64,000 bases of DNA from the NCBI RefSeq assembly GCF_019799905.1, contig NZ_JABGCI010000015.1:1-64000 (forward strand). The letters are read 5' to 3'. The notes beneath the pieces are model-generated. The model had not been told where the DNA came from. It saw only the letters and a program-made list of their open reading frames with translations, and did no database searches. Position numbers and translations under genes: made by a program. Origin of the DNA: Trujillonella endophytica (GTDB lineage: Bacteria > Actinomycetota > Actinomycetes > Mycobacteriales > Geodermatophilaceae). Shown piece by piece: positions 18,501 through 25,869 of this stretch (position 1 is the stretch's first letter; every line of letters starts with the position of its first letter).

Positions 18501-19768
18501 ACGGACCCGCCGACCGCTCCGCGCCCACGGCTGTGCCGCACCAGGACCGCCCCCAGGTGCGCCAGGCCCAGCACCAGCGCCAGTCGCAGCACCGGATCGA
18601 ACTTGTGCACGTTCCGCAGCGGCGCCAGCGGCCCGTCCAGGGCGTCGTTCAGCCGACCCGCCCACAGGCCGTCGACCTCGGCCAGGTGCCCCATCGACAC
18701 CAGGGCCGCCCCGGTCAGCGTGGCCAGCACCAGCCACCGCCGTTCCGGCAGGTCACGACGGCACAGGGCGGCGAGGCCGGCGGCCGCCAGGACCACCGTG
18801 CCCGCGGCCGGCACCGCGTCGTGCACCAGCGACCAGCCCGCAGGCAAGACCGGACCGTTGGCGGAGCCCAGGGTCGCCACCCAGTGCGAGGTGCCGCGCA
18901 GCACGCTCAGGACGTCGGTCGGCCCCGTCGTCGCCGTCGCCGGCTCGGTGTAGTCCAGGAACCGCGTGCCGTAGCGGCCCAGCAACAGGAGCGGCCCGGC
19001 CCACCAGGCGGTGGCCAACCCCACGGCGAGCACCCACCAGCCGATCAGCCGACGGCGCAGTGGGCCGGGCGGGCGGGTCAGCAGGTACAGCGCGGCCAGC
19101 GGCAGAGCGGCCACCGTGGCCACCGCGTTCACCCCGCCGATGCAGAAGACGACCAGACCCGAGCGGGTGGCCGCTCGGCGTGCCGAACCGTGCCGTGCCA
19201 CCCCGGCCAGCGGCACGAGCACCCACGGCGCCAGCGCCATCGGGATCAACTCGACCGAGGTGGCACCCAGCGCGGTGACCATCCGCGGCGCCAGGGCGTA
19301 CGCGATGCCGGCGACCAGCGCGGTGGCCGGGGTGCCGATCCGGAGCCTCCGGGCCAGGACCACCACACCGAGGAAGGCCACGCTGAGCAGCAGGGCCAGC
19401 CACAGCCGCTGCGTCAGCCATGGAGGCACCCCTAGCACGCGCCCCAGCGCGAAGAACGGCCCCATCGGGAAGAAGTAGCCGTACTCCTGGTTGTGCAGCT
19501 GCCCCGCCGCACCCTCCGGCTCCCAGAGCGTCAGCGCCCGGCCCAGGAAGCCGATCGGGTCCACCGCCAGGTCCAGCTTGGTGTCGCCGACCACCTTGCC
19601 CGGCTGCTGGAGGACCGACAGCAGCACGAAGCCCAGGCACACGAGTGCCAGCCGATGGCGGGACAGGAGCCCGCAGGCCCCGGTGCGCTCGCGCTGCGCC
19701 GGCAACGCGGGAGGAGCCGGGCGCGGAGCGGCCGAGCCGGTCGGCTCCTCGAGACGGATCGTCGCCAT
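15542..19768 (-). CDS. AftD-like alpha-(1->3)-arabinofuranosyltransferase, copy 2
   Basis: This 1,408-residue protein has the same architecture as copy 1. It has an N-terminal GT-C domain (DTKLDLAVDPIGFLGRALTL, GYFFPMGPFFALG), two discoidin-like modules (ASSSASDPDGF; SLYDPRASAAAAVDGDPRTTW) and a C-terminal TM bundle. Long blocks such as RRLRIGTPATALVAGIAYAL are identical between the copies, while linkers and the external domain differ. This pattern indicates a tandem duplication followed by divergence, and both copies appear intact. It starts 20 bp after DUF3068 copy 2. The two enzymes may make different linkages or branch points, or act on different acceptors; the sequence does not say which. 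Confidence 0.88.
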   Translation of the reverse strand: MATIRLEEPTGSAAPRPAPPALPAQRERTGACGLLSRHRLALVCLGFVLLSVLQQPGKVVGDTKLDLAVDPIGFLGRALTLWEPEGAAGQLHNQEYGYFFPMGPFFALGRVLGVPPWLTQRLWLALLLSVAFLGVVVLARRLRIGTPATALVAGIAYALAPRMVTALGATSVELIPMALAPWVLVPLAGVARHGSARRAATRSGLVVFCIGGVNAVATVAALPLAALYLLTRPPGPLRRRLIGWWVLAVGLATAWWAGPLLLLGRYGTRFLDYTEPATATTGPTDVLSVLRGTSHWVATLGSANGPVLPAGWSLVHDAVPAAGTVVLAAAGLAALCRRDLPERRWLVLATLTGAALVSMGHLAEVDGLWAGRLNDALDGPLAPLRNVHKFDPVLRLALVLGLAHLGAVLVRHSRGRGAVGGSVAGPRSASAVPAFSRALLAALTLGLVATASPALAGRLVPPTGFEEVPGYWRETAAFLAAEQPSGRALLVPGSSFGTYAWGTTGDEPMQPLAESPWDVRNQIPLTPEGHIRMLDAVEGRLSRGEGSPGLGPFLARAGISHLVLRNDLDTRTAVARSMSVRQALADSPGITPVAEFGPVLGEDATSEGPVVDAGLTEPAPAIQVYAVSDAAPLAWTAPLSSAVSVHGGPDAVLALEDRGLVTDRPTVTAGDGSGSAGPVMLSDAWVRRERNFGRISGATSAGLTPTDPLRLDTPARDYTAPELAGGEGAVAYFNGSLSASSSASDPDGFQAPQLDAQPWSALDRDLLTAWRPAPWSDDAAPSWWRLTTEEPFSSTNVVVRLGAVLGAERPAQLRLTTDAGELTVPVEDTSEPQVLPLPAGPTTSLTIGSVTAADAPGGTGLSLAEVDVPGVNVQRTVVAPRPEEPVQVYAFDVSAGRSGCVVDAGGTPRCAATLVDAAEESLVLDRVFDSIGTGDYELTATGLPRLGPEFDAMLSLVRGAPRTEASSYSLYDPRASAAAAVDGDPRTTWLAASDDHRPTLTLTFPEVRTIDSLRVVTSPEAAAAAPTAVTIDDGGLPRTVRLDDDGGVRFAPVETDRLSVTFELPEVRESVDPGTLRQQRLGVGVSELEIGGPNPVPAPGTEVPLPCGTGPDVQVDGVVLQTAATTTLGALTAVQPIPLEVCAGVPEIALAGGTHRLQARAGLLLIADSVTLTRTGTPAEPAPGGRTPAERSRWDAEHRSVEVDARSEPTLLVVPENTNPGWTARLDGEELEAVTVDGWQQGYVLPEGPAGSVRLDFGPGAVYRLALAGGAGAVLLLALVCVLPARPSRALGWGRRSTASAARVAAGAVVAVALGMALIGGVVGVVALVVLWLVGRRAGRRRGVVLGAVAAGSLLASGLLLLTEPDGTGTARQVLAVAALAAVAAGALPVRGPWRLRRRPRTATPAVG

Positions 19769-19788
19769 GTCGGAGGCCCTGCCGGTGC

Positions 19789-20772
19789 TCAGGCGACCGG
19801 GACGGGCTGCCGGACGGCCCCGTCCCCTGCCTGCTCGACCGGTACCGCGCGGCCGCGCACGAGGAGCAGCCCACCCAGGACCACCAGGACCACGCCCGCT
19901 CCCCCCGCCGCCCACGGGACGACGGCACCGGACTCCTCCCGCCGGTCCAGGACCTGCCGCGCCCGGGAGACGGCGTCGGTGACGCTCTCCTCCGACAGGG
20001 CGAACGCCCCGCCGAGCAGCACCGCGCCCGGAGCGCCGTCCGGGGATCGCAGAGTCGTCAGCAGGACCTCGTCCGTCGACACGACGACGCCGCTCACCGG
20101 CTCGACGAGGAGCGCGCGCGTCGCGCTGTACACGATGTCGACCGGCGCCGTCTCCACTGCCGACCCGACCAGCCGGCCGGACACGGTGAGCGAGCGGAGC
20201 ACCTGCTCGGGGACGACGTGCTCGTACCGCTGGACCTCCAGGCCGCGGAAGCGCTCGGTGCCCAGGAACCGCACGGGGAAGGCCGCCGCGGCGGTGCTGT
20301 CCCACATCATCCGGTCCCGCTCGGGCGTGGCAGGGGGGAAGGCGAGCACCAGACCCTGCACGTCGGTCGACCGACCGTCCACGGCCTCCGCCGCACAGTC
20401 GGCCGCTTCCGCGGTGCGCCGGTCGAGGCACACCGTCGTCGTCGCGGTCGAGATCAGCGTCCCGTCCGCGGCGCTGCTGGTCGTGTCGTAGGTCAGCACC
20501 GCGGTCCCTCCACTCGCGTCGCCGGGATCCGCGACGCCCGAGTCGGCGTCCCCCTGGACCCGGACCGACACCGACACGTCCTCACCCGTGCGCTGCTCGA
20601 GGGTCACCGGGTCCAGGAACGTGACGCCCGTTCCCGACGCGACGGCCTCGAACGGCTCGTCGAGGTGCAGCACGGCGACGGGTGCGGGGGACCCTGCGGG
20701 CACCAGGAGAGCGACCAGGAGCGCGCCGCCTCCCAGTCCCGCCAGGGTCAGCCCCACGGCCCGTGCCTGCAT
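19789..20772 (-). CDS. DUF3068 (PorA-family) membrane-anchored protein, copy 2
   Basis: This is a 327-residue paralogue of copy 1 with the same plan: a signal-anchor at residues 6-24, an external DUF3068 domain (VTFLDPVTLEQRTGEDVSVSV, VCLDRRTAEAADC, LVLAFPPATPERDR, HVVPEQVL) and a C-terminal TM. A strong ribosome site GAGGAG precedes the ATG. It heads the duplicated module, which reads DUF3068, AftD, DUF3068, AftD, then DUF4185. The first stretch after the signal anchor and several loops differ from copy 1, so the duplication is not recent. Confidence 0.87.
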   Translation of the reverse strand: MQARAVGLTLAGLGGGALLVALLVPAGSPAPVAVLHLDEPFEAVASGTGVTFLDPVTLEQRTGEDVSVSVRVQGDADSGVADPGDASGGTAVLTYDTTSSAADGTLISTATTTVCLDRRTAEAADCAAEAVDGRSTDVQGLVLAFPPATPERDRMMWDSTAAAAFPVRFLGTERFRGLEVQRYEHVVPEQVLRSLTVSGRLVGSAVETAPVDIVYSATRALLVEPVSGVVVSTDEVLLTTLRSPDGAPGAVLLGGAFALSEESVTDAVSRARQVLDRREESGAVVPWAAGGAGVVLVVLGGLLLVRGRAVPVEQAGDGAVRQPVPVA

Positions 20773-20832
20773 GCAACTCTCCTCGCCGGGGACAGCCCAG
20801 CCCCGCCGGGACGTATTCGCCTGGGGTTGCTA

Positions 20833-20845
20833 TCACGCCGCGTGA
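20833..20845. promoter_or_regulatory. Inverted repeat in the leader of the DUF3068-AftD module
   Basis: TCACG-ccg-CGTGA is a perfect 13-bp inverted repeat 61 bp upstream of the first DUF3068 start, in the 194-bp gap after the methyltransferase gene. The AT-richer sequence around it (TATTCG, GAAATGC) makes this the best place for a promoter and operator of the five-gene module. Confidence 0.35.
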
Positions 20846-20966
20846 CGAAATGCACAGCGCACCCGGGGCACATTCACGCCGGGCGGGGGGAGAACTCCTC
20901 CCGCTGTTCCGAAGCGATCACTCCCCGTCACCGGATGTCCCCGCCGCAGGAGGTGGACCCTCGTCG

Positions 20967-21692
20967 TCACCGCCGGCGCATGACCAGGACCACGTTCCAG
21001 CTCGCGAACTCGCGCAGGCCCGGCACCCGCACCACCCATCCCGCCCACCACGGGTGGTACCGCGGGAGCACGGCGAGCAGCTCGACGTCGGGACAGGACC
21101 GCGCCCACCGCATCGCCCCACCGGCCGAGACCGCGAACAGCGACTCCCCGAAGCGGTTCTTCGGTTCGGCCCCCGTCTGCCGGCGGAACCGCCGGCGTGC
21201 CCGGTGCCCACCCAGGTAGTGCCAGGGCGCGGTCTCGTGCCCGCCGTGCGGCGACAACCACGGGGTGTAGGAGAGGTACACGAGGCCGCCCGGCCGGGTC
21301 ACCCGGACCATCTCGTCGGCCATGACCCACGGTCGGCGCACGTGCTCGAGCACGTTCGACGAGTAACAGACGTCGACTGCGCCCGTCCGGACCGGCAGTT
21401 CCTCGCCGCTCCCCCGCACCGTGCCGGGCTCTGCCGCGCCCCGGGCGGTCATCTCACCGGCGTCGGGCTCCAGCCCGAAGTACGTCGCCCCGGCCTCCCG
21501 GAAGGCATCGGCGAAGTAGCCGGCCCCACCCCCGACGTCGAGGACCGTGGTTCCCTCGAGGTCCACCCAGTGCGTGAGTTGGGCGATCGAGTCGGCCGCC
21601 AGGATGCGGTAGAAGTGCTCGGGGTCACCCTGTTCCAGCCGGAAGGCTTTGAACAGGGTGACCGACCGTGCGAGGGTGGCCGATCGGTCCAT
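20967..21692 (-). CDS. SAM-dependent methyltransferase (Rv0224c-like)
   Basis: This is a 241-residue class I methyltransferase. Motif I is VLDVGGGAGYFAD near residue 50, the acidic residue of motif II is in FGLEPD, and SSNVLEHVRRP is motif IV-like. The C-terminal third is rich in Trp and Tyr (YHPWWAGWVV). It is divergent from a GT4 gene and followed by DUF3068 and AftD-like genes. The mycobacterial pair Rv0224c/Rv0225 is arranged in the same way, so a role in methylating an envelope glycan or its lipid carrier is inferred. Confidence 0.85.
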   Translation of the reverse strand: MDRSATLARSVTLFKAFRLEQGDPEHFYRILAADSIAQLTHWVDLEGTTVLDVGGGAGYFADAFREAGATYFGLEPDAGEMTARGAAEPGTVRGSGEELPVRTGAVDVCYSSNVLEHVRRPWVMADEMVRVTRPGGLVYLSYTPWLSPHGGHETAPWHYLGGHRARRRFRRQTGAEPKNRFGESLFAVSAGGAMRWARSCPDVELLAVLPRYHPWWAGWVVRVPGLREFASWNVVLVMRRR

Positions 21693-21733
21693 GCATGCAC
21701 TCCATCCGAGTAGTGAGTACCGCCAGAGGTTCG

Positions 21734-23125
21734 ATGGAGTCTCCCACGTGCATTAATGTGCCCCGAGTGCCCGACCGACCCGTGGACGTCGACGTCCTAT
21801 TCGTGAACTGGCGCGACCTCAGCCACCCGGAGGGTGGCGGGTCGGAGCGCTACGTGCACGCGGTTGCTGAGGGCCTGGCGGCCGCCGGCTTGCGCGTCAC
21901 CCTCTTCTGCGCCGCCCATGACCGAGCCCCGGCCGAGGAGGTCGTCAACGGCGTCCGCATCATCCGCCGTGGCAGCCGGCTCAGCGTCTACCCGCGCGCC
22001 CTGGCGTTCGTCCGGCGCACCCGACCCCGGCTCGTCGTCGACGTGCAGAACGGGATCCCCTTCGGCAGCACGCTGGTCCGCCGGGGCCCGGTGACCGCGG
22101 TCGTCTACCACGTGCACCGCGAGCAGTGGCCGATCGTCTTCGGCAAGGTGATGGGCCGCATCGGGTGGTGGATGGAGTCGCTCGTCGCCCCACGGATCTA
22201 CCGGCGGTCCCGTTACGTCACGATCTCCGAGGCGACCCGCGCCGAGATGACGGGCCTGGGCATCGACGCCGATCGGATCACCGTCGTCCCCGTCGGCATC
22301 GAACCGTTCCCGGTCGTGAAGACGCGCCGCTCCCCCACCCCGGAGCTCGTCGCGCTGGGCCGGCTCGTGCCGCACAAGCGGGTCGAGCACGCCCTGGAGG
22401 TCCTCGCCCGGCTGAGCGACCGCTGGCCGGACCTGCGCCTGACGGTGATCGGGGACGGCTGGTGGGAGGACCAGCTGCGTGCCCACGCCGAGCGGCTGGG
22501 CGTCTCCGAGCGGGTCGTCTTCGCCGGCTTCGTGGACGAGCACGACAAGCACGAGCTCCTCGCGTCGGCCTGGGTGCACGTGTGCCCGTCGATCAAGGAG
22601 GGCTGGGGGCTCGTCGTCAACGAGGCCGGCGGCCACGAGGTCCCGACCGTGGGCTACCGCTCGTCCGGCGGACTGCGCGAGTCGGTGCTCGACGGGGTCA
22701 GCGGCGTGCTCGTCGACGACCTCGACGAGATGACCGCAGCCGTCCGGCACCTGCTCGAGGACGGCGCCACCCGCCAGGCGATGGGGGTCCAGGCCGCCCG
22801 CCACGCCGCGTCCCTGATGTGGCCGGAGACGGTGCGCTCGTTCGCCGCCGTCCTCGCCCGGTCGGTCCGTGACTCAGCCGCGACCGGCGCCGACCCGGAG
22901 CTCGCCCTCGCCGACCTCGCGAGCGCGCTCGACCGCGTCGCGATCGGGCTGGTGCGAGGCCACGACGGCGACGACCCCGGCCGCGCCGACGGCGGCACCG
23001 GTCAGCAGCGCGACGAGGACGGCCACGAGCTGCTTCTTCACCGGGGCCACGACGTCCGGCACCTGGGAGACCTCACGGACGGCAGGATAGACGGCGCGAC
23101 GACTCGACGGACCGGGATGGCATGA
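21734..23125 (+). CDS. GT4-family glycosyltransferase (Rv0225-like)
   Basis: This 463-residue GT-B enzyme has an N-domain that opens DVLFVNWRDLSHPEGGGSERY (glycine-rich acceptor loop). LVVDVQNGIPF and YHVHREQWP follow. The C-domain has LGRLVPHKRVEHAL and the donor-site motif EGWGLVVNEAG near residue 290. It would transfer a sugar, often mannose in this family, to a lipid-linked acceptor on the cytoplasmic side. The ATG at 21734 was chosen for the AGAGG five bases upstream; earlier ATGs lack a site. The stop overlaps the flippase start (ATGA). The last ~70 residues are low-complexity Asp/Gly/Arg and look unlike a folded domain (see the opposite-strand candidate). Confidence 0.85.
   Translation: MESPTCINVPRVPDRPVDVDVLFVNWRDLSHPEGGGSERYVHAVAEGLAAAGLRVTLFCAAHDRAPAEEVVNGVRIIRRGSRLSVYPRALAFVRRTRPRLVVDVQNGIPFGSTLVRRGPVTAVVYHVHREQWPIVFGKVMGRIGWWMESLVAPRIYRRSRYVTISEATRAEMTGLGIDADRITVVPVGIEPFPVVKTRRSPTPELVALGRLVPHKRVEHALEVLARLSDRWPDLRLTVIGDGWWEDQLRAHAERLGVSERVVFAGFVDEHDKHELLASAWVHVCPSIKEGWGLVVNEAGGHEVPTVGYRSSGGLRESVLDGVSGVLVDDLDEMTAAVRHLLEDGATRQAMGVQAARHAASLMWPETVRSFAAVLARSVRDSAATGADPELALADLASALDRVAIGLVRGHDGDDPGRADGGTGQQRDEDGHELLLHRGHDVRHLGDLTDGRIDGATTRRTGMA
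22874..23062 (-). CDS. Candidate small one-TM protein, antisense to the GT4 3' end
   Basis: This is a 62-codon frame from a GTG with GAGG eight bases upstream. It encodes PVKKQLVAVLVALLTGAAVG, then AAGVVAVVA: a basic lead followed by a convincing TM helix and a charged tail. Its codons end in G or C even more consistently than the overlapping GT4 frame. Against it, the GT4 frame ends in a clean ATGA overlap with the next gene. Antisense frames in GC-rich DNA also often look hydrophobic. Reported as a possibility only. Confidence 0.25.
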   Translation of the reverse strand: MPDVVAPVKKQLVAVLVALLTGAAVGAAGVVAVVASHQPDRDAVERAREVGEGELRVGAGRG

Positions 23126-24441
23126 CCGGCAGCGCGCGGGTCGAGGCCACGGCGGCCGGGGCCCCGTCCGGGGACGTCGGGACGACGCCGGACGAGCCGC
23201 CCCCGTCCGCCCCTCCGGGCCGGCTCGTCCGGCGCCAGGCGGCCGTCCCGGCGGCCATGGTCTCCCTGGCGCTGCTCGGCATCAACGGGTTGGCCTACGT
23301 CTTCACGGTCGTGGCCGCCCGGCTGCTCGCACCCGAGGCCTACGGCGAGCTCGCCGCCCTGCTGGGGGTGCTGTTCATCGGGGTCGTGCCGATGACCGGC
23401 CTGCAGACCGCCGCCGCCCTGACCCTGGGGCGTCGTCCCGCCGGCCAGCGCCTGGTCATGGCCCGGTTGCACGCCGCGACGCTCGTGGGCGCGGTCTCGG
23501 TCGGCGTGCTCGGGCTCCTCGCCGCCGGTCCGCTCGTCGCCCTGCTGCACCTCGACGGCTCGACTGTGCTGTGGCTGGTCGCCGTCCTGATCCCGCACAC
23601 GATCGTCGGCGGCTACGACGGCCTCCTGCAGGGGTCCGGCCGCTACGGGCGCCTGGCCGTGGTCACCGGGCTGTTCGGCGTGCTGAAGACCGGCAGCGGG
23701 ATCACCGGCCTGCTGGTCGGCGGCACCCCGCAGTCCGCGCTGATCGGGATGGCCCTCGGGTGCACCGTGAGCGCGTTGCTCGGCTGGTTCATCACGGGGC
23801 GGCCGGGCCTCGCGCGCGGCCTGCGTCCGCACCTCCTGGCCGCGGCGCGTGCGTCCGGCGCACTGCTGGGACTCGTGCTGCTGGTCAACCTCGACGTCCT
23901 GCTGGCCCGCCACCACCTGCCGCCCGACCTGGTCGGCGAGTACGCGGTGGCGTCCATCTTCGCCAAGGTCGCCTTCTGGTTGCCGCAGGGCGTCAGCGTC
24001 GTGCTGCTGCCGCGGCTGGCAGACGCCGGCGCCCGCCGTCGCGTGATGCCTGCGGCCGTCGCCCTGGTCGCCGGGGTCGGGATCGTCATCACCGCCGCGA
24101 CCGCACTGCTGGGGGCGCGGGCGCTGCCGCTGGTCGGCGGCGAGGAGTACGGGGTCGCCCTCGGCGGCGCCACCTGGATCTTCGCGCTCCTCGGCATGCT
24201 CCTCGCGGTGGCCCAGCTGCTGCTCTACTCGGGCATCGCGGCGGCTGACCGGGTGGCGGCGGTGGCCGTCTGGTGCGCGGTCGTGGTGGAGGCATCCGCC
24301 GTGGAGCTGCTCGTCGCCGCGGATCGGCTCACGGTGCTGACCGTCGCGGGCGCGGCGCTGTCCGCCAGCGTCCTGCTGGTCGTGACGGGAGTGCTCCGCC
24401 TGTGGCGCAGCCACGCCGCCGGGGCCGTCCGGCCTCGGTGA
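23122..24441 (+). CDS. Oligosaccharide flippase family (Wzx/MATE-like) membrane protein
   Basis: This 439-residue protein has about 12 TM helices after a ~40-residue hydrophilic N-terminus rich in Pro and Gly. The first helix pair, INGLAYVFTVVAARLLAPEAYGELAALLG, is typical of polysaccharide exporters of the MOP superfamily. Later DLVGEYAVASIFAKVAFWLPQG matches the same family. It would flip lipid-linked glycans made by the coupled GT4 upstream. Mycobacteria have a multi-TM gene (Rv0226c) at the comparable place; whether the two are homologous cannot be decided here. Confidence 0.85.
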   Translation: MTGSARVEATAAGAPSGDVGTTPDEPPPSAPPGRLVRRQAAVPAAMVSLALLGINGLAYVFTVVAARLLAPEAYGELAALLGVLFIGVVPMTGLQTAAALTLGRRPAGQRLVMARLHAATLVGAVSVGVLGLLAAGPLVALLHLDGSTVLWLVAVLIPHTIVGGYDGLLQGSGRYGRLAVVTGLFGVLKTGSGITGLLVGGTPQSALIGMALGCTVSALLGWFITGRPGLARGLRPHLLAAARASGALLGLVLLVNLDVLLARHHLPPDLVGEYAVASIFAKVAFWLPQGVSVVLLPRLADAGARRRVMPAAVALVAGVGIVITAATALLGARALPLVGGEEYGVALGGATWIFALLGMLLAVAQLLLYSGIAAADRVAAVAVWCAVVVEASAVELLVAADRLTVLTVAGAALSASVLLVVTGVLRLWRSHAAGAVRPR

Positions 24442-24446
24442 CGCTG

Positions 24447-24476
24447 CGCGGTGGCTGGCCCCGACCGGCCACCGCG
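24447..24476. terminator. Hairpin between convergent flippase and methyltransferase genes
   Basis: CGCGGTGGC (24447-24455) pairs with GCCACCGCG (24468-24476) to make a 9-bp GC stem. It begins 5 bp after the flippase stop and precedes the stop of the convergent methyltransferase. No T tract follows. Confidence 0.5.
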
Positions 24477-24498
24477 AGCGTGCGTCAGCGGCCCGGCG

Positions 24499-25230
24499 TC
24501 AGTAGACGTCGACGGGCGAGTCGTGCCCCAGCAGCCGGGCCACCGGGCGCAGCCGCAGTCGCATCGCGCCCTTCACGAAGACGTTGCGCACCCACCAGGG
24601 CAGCTCGCGGAGGATCCGCATCCGGTCGGCCCGGCTGGGCTTGGCCACCCGGAACACCGCCATCGAGCCGACCCGCCGCTCGTAGCGGAGGTCGGAGGCG
24701 AACAGCACGTGGGCCAGCACGCCCAGGGTGACGCCCGTGGAGGAGAAGCAGTCGTGCACGAGGACGGCGGCGCCGTCGGGCAGGTGCACCCGCCACTTCA
24801 GGTCGTCGGAGAACGTCCAGTAGTCGTGCTTGCCGTCGATGTACAGCAGCTGGAACGGCTTGGTCCAGGAGCTCCGGATCTTCGTCGAGTAGGCGCAGAC
24901 CAGCTCGACGGTGTCGGACACCCCTGCCTCGGCGACGTTCCGCTCGAAGGTGTCGCGGGTCTTGCTGCCACCGAACTTCTTGCCCTCGACGAAGGGATCC
25001 ACGGCGTAGAGCCGGCCGCCCTTGCCGCGCAGCACGGTGGCCAGGACCACGGTGGACCGCCCCTGGTGCGAGCCGATCTCGAGGACGTGCGCGCCGTCGG
25101 GGAGCGCTCGGGCGTGCTCGTCGAGGAGCTGCCCCTGTTCCCTGGACAACCATCCCCCGATGCCCTCGGCGCGGGCCCAGACCTGCGGGAAGCCTCCTTC
25201 GGAGGCGGACGTCGACGGAGAGTTCTGCAC
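24499..25230 (-). CDS. Class I SAM-dependent methyltransferase (Methyltransf_24/CmcI-like)
   Basis: This is a 243-residue methyltransferase. Motif I VLEIGSHQGRST lies near residue 50, the acidic DPF of motif II follows, YIDGKHDYW lies near 130 and LVHDCF near 156. The last ~50 residues are basic (MRILRELPWWVRNVFVKG) and may touch the membrane. The GTG at 25230 has AGGA five bases upstream; an earlier GTG at 25254 lacks a site. It converges on the flippase gene. It probably modifies a sugar or lipid of the same envelope locus, but the substrate is unknown. Confidence 0.8.
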   Translation of the reverse strand: MQNSPSTSASEGGFPQVWARAEGIGGWLSREQGQLLDEHARALPDGAHVLEIGSHQGRSTVVLATVLRGKGGRLYAVDPFVEGKKFGGSKTRDTFERNVAEAGVSDTVELVCAYSTKIRSSWTKPFQLLYIDGKHDYWTFSDDLKWRVHLPDGAAVLVHDCFSSTGVTLGVLAHVLFASDLRYERRVGSMAVFRVAKPSRADRMRILRELPWWVRNVFVKGAMRLRLRPVARLLGHDSPVDVY

Positions 25231-25408
25231 CAGATTCCTAACCTCTGCGTTCACGGCCGTGCGAAGGCTACAGGGCGGTCGCCGGGCGGCCCCGATGGCA
25301 GTACGCCGCGTCACCCGGGCGAGTAACCGGCCGCCGCACCGGGCAGGACGACGACGTTGCCGTCACCGACGGCAGGCAGCAGTGCCACCGCGACGAGAGG
25401 AGCCGTCC

Positions 25409-25810
25409 ATGGCGTCCGTCATCCACTACACCATCGCCACCGAAGCCGAGAAGAGCGCCGACTTCCGCCGGGTCCTGTGGACCGGCGAGAAGACCCAGCT
25501 CGTGATCATGACCATCCCGCCGGACGGGGAGATCGGCGAGGAGGTCCACGAGGACATCGACCAGATCCTCACGTTCGTCAGCGGCACCGGCGAGGCCAAG
25601 GTCGGCGGCGCCACGAAGAAGGTCGTCCAGGGCGATCTCGTCGTCGTCCCGGCCGGGACGAAGCACAACTTCGTCAACACCGGACCCAACCCGCTGGTCC
25701 TCTACACGGTCTACGGCCCGCCGGAGCACGCCGACCAGGCGGTCCACAAGACCAAGGAGGAGGCCGACGAGCTGGAGGAGGCCGGCAAGGACGAGCCGCC
25801 CACCTCGTGA
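25409..25810 (+). CDS. Cupin-domain protein
   Basis: This small beta-barrel protein has 133 residues. Metal-ligand motif 1 is EEVHEDIDQIL near residue 44 and motif 2 is PAGTKHNFVN near 84. YTVYGPPEHADQAVHKTKEEADE near the C-terminus is characteristic of a widespread bacterial cupin subgroup of unknown function. The ribosome site GAGAGGAG precedes the ATG. It is followed by a strong hairpin, so it is probably transcribed alone. Confidence 0.88.
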   Translation: MASVIHYTIATEAEKSADFRRVLWTGEKTQLVIMTIPPDGEIGEEVHEDIDQILTFVSGTGEAKVGGATKKVVQGDLVVVPAGTKHNFVNTGPNPLVLYTVYGPPEHADQAVHKTKEEADELEEAGKDEPPTS

Positions 25811-25815
25811 GCCGC

Positions 25816-25844
25816 GGCGGGGCCACCGCGCCGGTGGCCCCGCC
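25816..25844 (+). terminator. Rho-independent-like hairpin after the cupin gene
   Basis: GGCGGGGCCACCG (25816-25828) and CGGTGGCCCCGCC (25832-25844) form a perfect 13-bp stem with loop CGC. It starts 5 bp after the cupin stop. There is no T run, as is common for actinobacterial terminators. Confidence 0.7.
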
Positions 25845-25869
25845 CGCCCGGCCGGGCCACCATCGGGGC

